Shown piece by piece: positions 24,637 through 34,702 of a DNA stretch of 64,000 bases; position 1 is the stretch's first letter, and every line of letters begins with the position of its first letter. The notes under the pieces are model-generated. The model did not search any database. It was given only the letters and a program-made list of their open reading frames with translations, and was not told where the DNA came from. This DNA is from Chlamydomonas reinhardtii (lineage: Eukaryota > Chlorophyta > Chlorophyceae > Chlamydomonadales > Chlamydomonadaceae), in contig NC_057020.1 of the NCBI RefSeq assembly GCF_000002595.2, positions 2,088,567-2,152,566 of the forward strand, read 5' to 3'. The translations under genes were made by a program, and so were the position numbers.

Positions 24637-25716
24637 ATGGCAGGCTGTCCGCTGTTGAACAAGCAAGGGCATGCAGTCCTCCATTCACGTAGAGCCGGCC
24701 TGCGGAGAGCTTCCGTCGTCCTGCGCGCTCCATCTATAGTGCGATGCGCGAAGCCTGGGCCAACAGCGGACCCTGTGCAGACGGAGCAGCAGCACACGCC
24801 TGCACAGCCAGTGGCTTCAACCTCGGGGAGCCAGCGGCAAGCGGAGCAGGAGCGCGAGCTGCAGTACATTAGTACCACTTTACCACGGACAGAGCAGCGG
24901 TACGAGGCATTGGCAGCATGGGTGGGCGCGGCCGTGGCATTCGGCTGCGGCATTTGGTATGTCCAGGGCGCCGAAAAGGCCCAGGAATACTTCGCGGGCT
25001 ACCTGCTGGAGCAGTCATTATCCGTCGACAATCTGTTCGTCTTCGTCCTGGTGTTTGGGTATTTGAAGACCCCGCCGGAGGCACAGAGCAAGGTGCTCAC
25101 CTGGGGCATCGCCACCGCGGCGGTCCTGCGCGCCGTGCTCATCGTGTTGGGCGTGGAGCTGGTGCGCGAGTTCGAGCCGCTGCTTCTCTTTTTCGCCGCC
25201 ATCCTGCTCTTCTCGTCGTTCAAGCTGCTGACAGCGTCGGAGGCCGACGACGACGCTGACCTGTCGGACAACCCCATCTACAAGTTCTGCGCGCGCTTCA
25301 TCAAGGTCACCGACAAATACGACGGCACCAACTTCTTCACCACCGTCAACGGCAACCGTGTCGCGACGCCGCTGCTGCTCACGCTCGCGGTGGTGGAGCT
25401 GAGCGATGTGGTCTTCGCTGTGGATTCCATCCCCGCCGTCTTTGGTGTCACGCTCGACCCCTTCATCGTCTACACCTCCAACGTGTTCGCGATCCTCAGC
25501 CTCCGAGCGCTCTACACTTTTGTCGCGACTGCCATGGGCGAACTGCGCTTCCTGGACAAGGCGGTGGCGGTGGTGCTTGGGTTCATCGGCTCCAAGATGG
25601 TCCTGTCGTTCGCGGATGTTATAATCCCCACCGACGTTTCGCTACTGGTGGTGGGCCTGGTGCTGGGCGCAGGCGTGGGCGCCAGCCTAGCGCTACCGGA
25701 GAGCAAGGACGACTAA
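24637..25716 (+). CDS. TerC-family integral membrane protein, plastid type, intronless
   Basis: A single uninterrupted exon encodes 359 aa. Residues 1 to about 75 (MAGCPLLNKQGHAVLHSRRA, then Ser/Gln-rich) look like a transit peptide. The TerC domain follows with about seven membrane helices and its hallmark acidic helices: LSVDNLFVF and ELSDVVFAVDSIPAVFG, the latter with conserved Asp and the DSIPA string. Plant TerC homologues are thylakoid proteins needed for thylakoid biogenesis and insertion of membrane proteins; bacterial ones belong to tellurite-resistance or manganese-export systems. Length and domain are complete. The lack of introns stands out beside neighbours with 3 to 12 exons and could mean a retrocopy or acquired gene. 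Confidence 0.93.
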   Translation: MAGCPLLNKQGHAVLHSRRAGLRRASVVLRAPSIVRCAKPGPTADPVQTEQQHTPAQPVASTSGSQRQAEQERELQYISTTLPRTEQRYEALAAWVGAAVAFGCGIWYVQGAEKAQEYFAGYLLEQSLSVDNLFVFVLVFGYLKTPPEAQSKVLTWGIATAAVLRAVLIVLGVELVREFEPLLLFFAAILLFSSFKLLTASEADDDADLSDNPIYKFCARFIKVTDKYDGTNFFTTVNGNRVATPLLLTLAVVELSDVVFAVDSIPAVFGVTLDPFIVYTSNVFAILSLRALYTFVATAMGELRFLDKAVAVVLGFIGSKMVLSFADVIIPTDVSLLVVGLVLGAGVGASLALPESKDD

Positions 25717-27975
25717 ACGGCGGCGGCCTGGCGGAGCGGCCTGGCGGAGCGGCTGTAGCAGCCGGCGGAGGCAGTAGCAGCGGTGGCGGTGTGGCGGCGG
25801 CAGCAGAACGGCGGCAGAGGCAATGGCGGCATGCAACCGTGGTTGGCGGCATGGCAGCGGAACCAGCAGCGCTTGGTTGTGCGTGGATGTGTAGGCGGCG
25901 CAGCCCGGTGGCAGTTTAGTAGCGGCGTGCCCACGCCATTGTCCCCTCGGTGTAGCGTGGCGTGGCACCAGCCACGCATTCTGCTGGCGTGTCGTGTGGC
26001 TAGGGTTCCGGTCCGGTGGTGTGTGCCGCAGGGCCAATGTGCCCCTCGTCTGGGCCGCCATGTCCCATGCCGGAGACGTCCTGCCTGCATGATTGCTGCA
26101 TCTGCATGGACTGAAGCTGACCTTCGCACCAGACCGGCATGGTCGGTGCCCACGCATATAGCACAGCTGCATGCGCAAGCCTCATGGCGGCGGCATTGTT
26201 ACCTCGCGATGCGATGCCGTTTGCAAATTGCCGCATCTGTACGGACTGGGAGTGAAGCGAATGTTACAGTGACATTGCTGCGTGGTGGGTGAGTGTTCCA
26301 GCGCGTGTTAGTGCGTGTGACAAAGCAGACGTCGGCCGGCCATGTGGCCTGTGACTCGTAGTGACAAGAACGGCGCAAGTGTTACGTACCATTTATTGCC
26401 TGTTTCGAGGGCCGAGCCGCAGTGCGGTGAGGTGTGTGTGGAGGCCAGGTGGTGCGTCCGGCCGGAAGTGCTGATGACGTGTGCTTGCTGTTAACATGGT
26501 CGAGGCCCATTGAGTGGTGCCTGACTCATGTTGTTGATGAGTTGCGGCTGTGTCGCAAGGGGCGCCGCAGGGACGTCCGCCGGGGCGCCGCCAGCTTACT
26601 AGTGAGCGAGTAGGGCCGAGCATGGAGTCTGCCGGGGCCAAGGGGCAGGTGCAGGGCCCACAATGCGGCGGGGCTGCGGCCATAGAGGAGGTTGCATTGT
26701 TTTCGTGGAGCGTGGATAAGGAGAAATGGGCGCGAGGCTTTCAGCATCTGCGGGTTTGGAAGTGTTTGTTTGTTGTTTGTATGGTGCAGCCTGAGTAAGA
26801 GAGGACAGGAGGCGCAGCAGCTTATAGGCCCGTGTTTTGTGCAGAAGCAAGACGGGCGTTTCGAGAGAAAGAGAGACTCAACGCAGTGATGTGGGGATAC
26901 CGCGGAGTTTGCATGAATGGGACGTGGCGGTGTGCGGGTGTTTGGGTATGGGCGGACAAGCAGCACGCGAACCCAACTTCGAGCGGGGGCTGATGGGCGT
27001 CAGTCCACGGCTGCAGCCCTCCGAAGGGACGCTGGGGCACTGCAGTGCGCGGCAGTGTGCAGCCGCGCACACGCTTTGGCCGTGCGAGTGTATTTGTGTG
27101 CAAGCGCATCGCGAGGTGGCGAGAGATTGAGAGACTCAGATAGCGCGCTGTAGGTGCAGAGGCAGTACGCAGCTGCAGACTGGCAGCTCCTGTAAGGCGG
27201 CGATTACGTTTCAGAAAGGGGAGGCCCGGCGCCGTGGCGGGAATTGGTGCGGCGGATGGAAAGATGGACGACAGCAACAGCACGGGGGAAACAGTCACGC
27301 CTTGAAACGGCCAGCAAGCACACACGCAGGATACCGTAAACAGCGTAGTACAACGCGGAGCGCTGTGGCCAGCACTTGTAGTCCTGCACACACCATGGTG
27401 TCCGTCCGCCACTACATTACCCGAAGCCACCGCCCGCGAGCACCCTACGGTGCACAGCGTGCATCCCGCGCGTCACTTCGCGTCTGCCGGCCAGCCCTAC
27501 CACCGGCCCCTGCCACAGACACCAGTCGCACGCAGGCAGGCTCCGCCCCTCTCACGGCTTCATGACCCATGACCGCAGTCATGCTAGGCTGTCCCCTGTT
27601 TGCGAACCGAGCAGCAAGACAAGTGTTCCCCGGTCACGGGAAAAGGGGCTGAGCCCCTCCACAGGGAATAGCAAGTAATATTACGTAGCGCTCGCGGTTT
27701 GTGCCAGTTTGGCACTTTTTGTCAACGCAGGCAGGCAGGCAGGCAGGCACGGACAGGGGCAATCCTGGGGGGCTTCGCCCCCCCTGGATCGCTTCGCTCG
27801 GGGGGCTCAGCAAGAAAACTTGAGCACCAGTTTAACCAGTCGTCCATACTGAAGGACCCATCCACTCAATTCCCTGGCCAAGGCTGTCCCCGTCTTTGCG
27901 AAGTCGCATGCAAACACCAAAGCACAGTTCACCGATCATTCATTGTCTATAGCTTCCCTGCCCTGTCTCCTGCCC
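25717..27975. other. Gene-free interval
   Basis: It begins with a short CGGCGGCCTGGCGGAG-type tandem repeat at 25719-25770, directly after the TerC stop. No coding region can be supported on either strand. One copy of the interspersed repeat described separately lies at 27661-27811, close to the 3' end of RMI1. Confidence 0.5.
27661..27811 (-). repeat. Interspersed repeat, copy 1 (inverted, shortened)
   Basis: Reverse orientation of the element at 38784-39010 and 39458-39688. Shared blocks are GGGAATAGCAA, GCGCTCGCGGTTTG, CACTTTTTGTC, the GCAGGCAGGCAGG run, and the palindrome-like GGGGGGCTTCGCCCCCC ending in GGGGGGCTCAGC. The outer about 70 bp of the other copies is missing. Confidence 0.85.
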
Positions 27976-30900
27976 CTACCCCTGCCCCTCCTCTGCACCT
28001 GCGCCCGCATCCATTTCCGCATGGTGGTTCACCACAGCAAACACGCCCGCCAGGTGCGCCTCATACACCAAACACCCGCCGTCCCCCGCCCCCGCCCCCG
28101 CCCCCGCCCCCGCCCCCGCCCCCGCCCCCGCCCCTGCACCCTCCCCAGCCCCCGTTCCCCCACCCCCGCCACAGCTGCTGCCGCCCGCATCGCCCCCGGC
28201 CGCCACCGGCCCCTGCCCCGGCCCCGCGACGTCATCCTGCAGCCACACGATCCGCGGCAGCGCCGGCGGCGGCGCGCCGTACTCGAGCCGGATGACGCCC
28301 GCAAAGTCCCGCACGAAGTCGCACATGCGCTCGCCCATCATTGTGCCGTACGCCGCGGCATCTGGATCCTGATCTTCCGCCATGGCCAGCACGTGATCCA
28401 GCCGCAAGCCCCCCTCAGCCGCCGCGGCGTCCGCGTGCGGCCCCGGCGGCGGCGGCGGCGCGTGGCCTGCGCGACGGGGGTTGCATCAAGGGGCAGATAG
28501 GGTCGTTGCACACGCTGCGGCCCTGCACACCCTGTGGGTAAGACAGCGCCTGCCCGTTGAATGCCCCAGGCCCTGCACACACCCCCTGGCTCCGCACACA
28601 GCTCGCAGCCAGCGCGATTCCATGACGGCATGCGTGCAAGCCCCCAGGTTCCCCCCAGGTACCAAGTGCGTCTCTCTCCCTCACTCCCTCGCTGCCCCCT
28701 GCCGCTCTCTCGCGCTCACCCAGCACCGGCTCCAGCGCTCCGTCCGTGAGCCGCGCTTTCAGTGTGGCGGTGCCGTCGTCCACCAGCGCCACGTCCACAT
28801 CCACCTGGTGGCGTGGTGGTGGTGTGGGCGTGGTGGTGGTGTGGGCGTGGCGGTGGTCGGGCCGGAGTGGTTATGGTGGCAGTGGTGATGGTGGTGGCGG
28901 TGGTGGGTGTGGCGGTGGGAAGACACGGAGAGGAATTGGCGGCGGTATACCGTGTTCCCAGATCCCAGGAGGGCCAGTCCGACAGGCCAATAGACAGGGA
29001 CAGGGACAGGGCATCCGGGTACGGTCAGGCGATGCGCAGTACCCAGCAAGCGCCCGCAGCCCGCCCGGACGCGCCCGCGCGCCCGCACCCCACCTCCTGG
29101 ATAACGGCGTAGCTGTCCACACGCAGCGGGTAGGGCAGCTCGGGGTCAGACAGCAAGTCGGGCAGCTGCAGGAGGGGCAGGAGGTGGGGTGGGGGCAGGG
29201 GGTGGGGGCAGGGGGTGGGGGGAGGGTCAGAAGCATGCGGGGTTTGTGAGAGGACGCGGTGTGGGGCGGTACGGAGGCCGCACAGACAAAGATGCGGCCC
29301 ACGGCGTGATGGGGCACAGCACCCACACAGCATCCATGCCGCCTCCACAGCGACCCCATGACACCCCCACAGCGCCCCCACGACATCCCTCCCTGGCCCC
29401 AGTGTCTCCAGCAGTACCGTGCGCCGCGCCACCCCGCACCTGACACAGCAGTACGGCGCCAGCGTAGTGGTCGTCCACACCGCCCTCGTCACCACCGCCG
29501 CCATCACCCAGCACGGCATCCGCCGCTGCCGCCGCCGCGTCCACATCGGCGGCCACCACAGCAGCAGTCCCAGGCGCGCCGGCCGCGCCACCAGCTGCGC
29601 CGCTGCTAGCCCCCTGGCCGGCGCCAGCACACGCCGCGTGGTGCTGCTGGCGCTGGTCGCGCGGGTGGTGATGCTCGCGGTGCTGCTGCTGGCCATTAAG
29701 GTCCCGGTCTCGGTCCCGGCCTTGCTCCCGGTCCTGCAACGCGAGTGCCGCCAGGGCCAAGCCGTCCTCGCCCAGGCCCCCCTGGAGCTGGCCCCACAGC
29801 CCTGGCTGCTGCCCACCCGGCGGCCCCGCACCCGCCAGCTCCCCTTCATCTTGTTGCTGCGGCTGCGGCTGCGGCTGCCGCTGCAGCTGCTGCTGCGCGC
29901 TCCGCGCGTGCCCCACGAACCCGAACTCCTCACCGCCATCTTCCCCGGCCTCGCCCTCGCCCTCGTCACCGCCACCGCCGTACCAGACGCCGCCTTCACC
30001 CTCAAACGCCATGCCCTCCGCCTCCTCGGGCGCCTCGGCGTCACCCGGCTCTGGGCCGCCGGGATCTGCGCGCCCGTCGCCTCCTTGATCTGGATCTGCT
30101 AAATCCGGATCGCACCCAGCTGCGTCCTCAGGTTCTGGTTCCTGATCCATTTGGGTCTCCGGCACAACGTCCACTGGCAGGCTTTGGGCGTGCGGCTGCG
30201 CACGGGACTGACCTTGCAGCGGCGACAGCCTCTGCCGCTTCTCGTCTCCTCCGGGAGGGTCCAGTGGTAAGGACAGCCTGGTTTTCACGCCCTGCTGCTG
30301 CTGTTGGTGCTGTTGGTGCTGTTGGTGTCGCGCCAGCGGCACGGCTGCATGCACCGGCCCCTGCGCCGCCGACCCTGCTGCTACGGATCTCAGAGCCGGC
30401 GCCGGCCCCCCGCTCCTTGTCGGCGGCGTGAAGTCTCCTCCTGGCTCCCAGATCTCTGGCTCCTGCTGCTGCTCCTCGGGCTCCTGCTCCTCGTGCCCAT
30501 GCTGCTGCTGCTGCTGGTGGTGGTCGCCAGCACTTCTGCTGAACCCAGCCCCTGCCTCCACCTCCTCCACCACCTCCTCCTCCTCGTCGTCGTCGTCAAG
30601 CGATGCAAGGTCCACCATATCTACCTCACCAGCCGGCCCCGTCTGCAGCAGCTGCTGCGACTGCGGTTCCCGTTTCACGCCTGCACCGCCACCTGCGCTG
30701 CCGCCTGCGCCACCCCACCCCAACGGCGCGGCCCCTGGCGCCGGCCCTGCACGCGGCCCTGCCGCCGGCTCCAGGGGACTGCTGCGAGCTAGCATCAGCG
30801 GCACCCTTCGCGCGGCCCCGTCAGACATGGCAGGGGCGCCAACGACGCAGCGCCCGCCACCATTGCCTCCGGCAGCAGAGGCCGCCAGACCCCCTCCCCC

Positions 30901-31885
30901 GCCACCATGGGCCCCTGCTCCGTCCCTGGTCGTGCCGCGCGGACCGGGCGGCAACAGGCCACAAGATGATATACCAGCGGCCGCCACCGCCGCCGCTGTA
31001 ATGCTAGCGCCCTGCGCTTGCGGCGGCGGTGGCCCTTGTGCGGCAGCCGCTGCACCGACACCGAGGCCGACGCCTAAGCCCAAGCCCAAGCCGGCGGTCC
31101 TACGCAACGAGCCGCCCAGCAGGCTGGAAGCGGGAGTGGTGATGGTGTGGACGCCTGCTGCCGCCAACCCTGCTGGGGCCAGCCCTATCGACGCTAACCC
31201 TGCTGCCTGCAATCGCTGCGGCTGTCTATTCTGTGGCTGCTCCTGATGCTGCACGTATTGCTGCTGCTGCTGTTGTTGCCGGCCCTGCAAGGCTGCGGAC
31301 TGAGGTCCTGCCGGCGTAGGCTCCAACCCTCCCCGCTCCTCCTGCTCCTCCTCCGCCCCGGCCGAACTGCCATCTGAGCCGCCCGAGTCGCTGCTTGTGA
31401 TTACCACCACTGGTGGCGACCGGGCCACCCGCCCACTGCCCCCAGCACCTGCACCACTACCCGCACCAGCGCCAGCAACGGCACCAGCACCACCGCCACG
31501 GCCACCCGGCCCCGCGCTTGGCCCTGCACGGGCGCCGGTGTCAGCGTGCCCGTTGCCCACCGCCGCACCCGCTTGCGCGCCCACGGCTGACGCACCCCAG
31601 TTGGAGCCGCTGACCGGTGCCGGTTGCGGCCCGCCAGCAGGCGGACCCCCGCCGGGCGGAGGCCCGAGGCCGGCGGCGCCGCCGACTCGTGGCTGCGTGG
31701 GGTACTGCTGCGGGTGCTGCTGCGGGTGCTGCTGCGGGTGCTGCTGCGGGTGCTGCGTGGGGTACTGCTGCGGGTGCTGGTGTGGGTGCAGTGCCGCCGC
31801 CTGGTGCAGAGGCGGGTGTTGGGGCTGCTGCTGGGGTGGTCCCTGTGGGCCAGCTTGCCAGCCGTGTCCGTGAAGCTGCTGCTGC

Positions 31886-31944
<59 letters not shown>

Positions 31945-34107
31945 GTTTGCCCCCTGTGGCGGGTATGCAGGGGCCTGCTGCCTCGGCGCACCCATCACCG
32001 GCCCAGCGGGCGCCGCTGCAGCCGGCCCGCCGGCCACAGGCGCCCACGGCAGCACCCCGATCCCCAGCCCCGCCCCTGCTGGCGCCCCTGCCCCCACCGT
32101 CCCGCGCGGCTGTGGCTGCTGTTGCTGCGGAGGACCGCCCCCGCCGCCGCTGCCGGCAGCTACAGCCGCTGTAGCCGGCAGTGTGGGCGCCCCGCCGGGC
32201 GCCCAGGCCGCCTGCCGGGCCTCCCCGAATATGTCCCGGGGCCCCGAGCCGGCCGGCCGCCCCACTGCGCCACACGGCACGTGTTTACATGGTCACAGGC
32301 GCAGAGTCACAACACAAGATGGCGGCATAAAGCAGAGGATCAATGACCACACATACGTTATCACATGCAGCGACGAGGCGGTGAGGCAGGCTGGCGCCAC
32401 AGCCGACGGCACATCGGGCACCTATCCACATCGGCCCACCTCCCGCACTTCCCACGCCACCAGCCTTCTCCCCCTGCCCCAATCCCCTGCCCGCGCTCAC
32501 CCCCACTCACCCACGGGCTTGTTCCACGCCGCCACCGCCCGCTGCCGCGCCACCTCCAGCCGCTCCACCTGTGAGGCAGCGCACGCGTACGCGGTAACAC
32601 ACGTGGCACATGTGTGTGTGTGCACGTGTGTGCGTATGTCAATGCACGGTTGTCCCGGAAGCTGGTCATGCCCTGTCTCTACCTCATCCTATGCCTATCC
32701 CCTTCCCCCTCCCACCTGTCCTCCCAGCAGCGCTGTGTTGTCGGGGCCCAGCAGCAGCAGCCCGCGCCGCACCGGCACATTGTGAACCACCACCTGGGAG
32801 GTGGGGGGCGGCGCGTGTGCGAGTGGGCATGTGCAATGTTGAGTAAAGGTGGGTTGGGTGCTGTGTGGGCAGGCACGGGCCCCTGACCCTGTCCCTGTCA
32901 GGTGCTGAGAAACACTGCCTCCAACACCCGTCCCCTGATCCCCTAACCCCGCCTTCCAGGTGTGCGGCCCCCGCGCCCCAACCCCCCGGCCCGCCGCCCC
33001 GCCGCACCTTGCTGCCTGCGGGGCAGTCCCAGGTGATAGCGGGAAGGTGCGCGTGCTCCACACCCACCACCTGCTGACAGCCTGAGGGAGGGGCGGGCGG
33101 ACGTGTGGATTAAACCGTGCGTGTGTGTGTGTGTGTGTGTGTGTGTTTGTTAATCTCAAAATGAAAGCCCGCCATGTGTGTACTGTGTATGTGTGTCAAG
33201 GAGCACAAGGAAATCTAAGCGTGTGTGTGCGAAGCCATGTGTCAGGCGGGGTTGCTGGCTCAGGGCGGGTGTAGGCGCTGTATGAGGGACTGCCGGGCTC
33301 TGGCGGGTTCCGGGGGCGATGCGCCGAAACCGGTAAGCGGGCTTCACCGTCGCTGTGCCGCACATACCGTAGTATCTGTGTAATGCACAACAGCGTAAGC
33401 GGCTGCGACACGCGGCCCTCACCATCTGTAAGCGCCAGCTTGAGGCTGCGGTTCCCCGCCTGGGGCGTGTATCTGCACAGCGTGCCACGTGGACAGGCAA
33501 AACTCACACCCAGGGTCCAGATTCAATGCGCCACTGCTCCCGGCCTCTTGCAGTGGCCACGGCGCCATGTGTGTTCCGTACTCAGTAGCAGGCTATGTCC
33601 CCTGGCATGACTTCCACACACAACGTGAGTGGTGTTTTGCGCAGCTATCAAATCCCGCTTTCCGGCCGGCCTCACCGCTCGCGGGCTGCTGCCGCCATGT
33701 TCACCACTTCGTCTAGCTGCAGCACAAACCGCCCGTTAAGCACTTCCTTGTGCAACTCCTGCGATTGGTTGTGAAGCAAAGGCTTGCCTAAGCGATCGGT
33801 ATGGCAGATAGGCTTTTGCAGAAGGTCAGCCATGGCTGGGCTGCGCTAAGTGACAAGGCTTTATGTTGCGGGCGGTAAGTAGACCGGCGGAAGCGTGGCG
33901 TGCCTTGGTGTTTGGAGGCAGGGCTGGCTCGCCAGCTTGGTTTAAGTCGCAGAAGAGGAAGGCCGTGAATATCTTCTCAACCACTTGTGCTTCCGGCCAA
34001 GTTGCCAGGTCTGGGTGCGCCGCGCGGAGCTGTTCCAGCACGCGGTCGAGCCACTCCGGCCGAACAGAGATTGCATACTGCTCCCGCAGTTTGCGGCCCC
34101 AGTCCAT
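27976..34107 (-). CDS. RMI1: RMI1, BLM-Top3-RMI (dissolvasome) subunit
   Basis: Ten exons on the minus strand: 34107-33904, 33758-33676, 33472-33423, 33081-33008, 32793-32716, 32568-32511, 32264-29440, 29165-29094, 28804-28720 and 28466-27976. They give 1339 aa with every phase matching. The N-terminal part is the RMI1 N-domain plus OB1: YAISVRPEWLDRVLEQL, FLFCDLNQAG, LPPNTK, then EVLNGRFVLQLDEVVNM, SLKLALTDG, and VVHNVPVRRGLLLLG. OB1 contacts topoisomerase III. A 941-codon exon then codes a Gln/Gly/Pro-rich insert. The C-terminal OB fold follows (PLRVDSYAVIQ, VDVDVALVDDGTATLKARLTDG, LRLDHVLAMAEDQD, FAGVIRLEYG, CLVYEAHLAGVFAVV), as in plant RMI1. The first intron appears to use a GC donor (GC-AG). 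Role by family: dissolving double Holliday junctions without crossover. Confidence 0.9.
28088..28140. repeat. CCCCCG tandem tract inside the last RMI1 exon
   Basis: About nine units of CCCCCG; on the minus strand they code an Ala-Gly alternation in the C-terminal OB region of RMI1. The six-base unit keeps the frame. Confidence 0.8.
31879..31947. repeat. CTG/TTG tract coding polyglutamine in RMI1
   Basis: CTG and TTG triplets run for about 69 bp and read as CAG/CAA on the minus strand, giving about 23 consecutive glutamines in the large RMI1 exon. A neighbouring 15-bp repeat (31690-31790) codes His-Pro-Gln-Gln units. Confidence 0.9.
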
Positions 34108-34265
34108 GAGTATAGTCGCAAGCGCTACTATCGCACTGACTCAGCATTAATGCTTTCTTGGCGTCAAGGCGTGAGGCTTCGCGCGAATTTCCATTTACGT
34201 TTTGTGGCCGAGTGCATTCTTGCAGGTGAATTGTCACCGTACTTGATATATTGCTCGCAGCAGTG

Positions 34266-34270
34266 TTACA
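34266..34270 (-). terminator. Putative poly(A) signal TGTAA (minus strand)
   Basis: TTACA on the plus strand is TGTAA on the minus strand. It lies about 430 bp after the stop of the gene at 34.7-37.4 kb and 160 bp before the RMI1 start. Confidence 0.4.
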
Positions 34271-34702
34271 AGGCATGAACCCTCATTCTGGTTTGCGCAA
34301 GAGTGGATCGCATCTGTCGTCTGTCGATCGCGAACATCATGAGGGCGCACCACTTCCAAACAAATGGCTCGTGCTCGATGCATACAGTATAATGATACAG
34401 AAAGAGATACAGAAGTCAACCATTTTCACGGGTGCCACACAGCCATGACGAAATGGAACCGCGACACCCAACTTGTACGCCACCGCCTCGCGGCGAGGCT
34501 CTCGCCGTCATGTACGCCACAACCACGCAAACCTTCTCTACTTATGCCACGAGGCTTCATGGCCCCCTCCTGCAAGGGGCTCGGCGGGGACCGCCCGTTG
34601 CCCTTGACGCTGACCACGACGCACGCACGCCCCCTCCACACCACCTCATGTCAGACGCTTATCGGTGGTTACCCATCAGCCCTAGAAGCCTAGAACCGGT
34701 GG

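Noticed and set aside
29419-31873. Several plus-strand frames over 130 codons opposite RMI1
   Set aside because: Shadows of the low-complexity RMI1 exon; they have no domain and the RMI1 exon chain accounts for the region.
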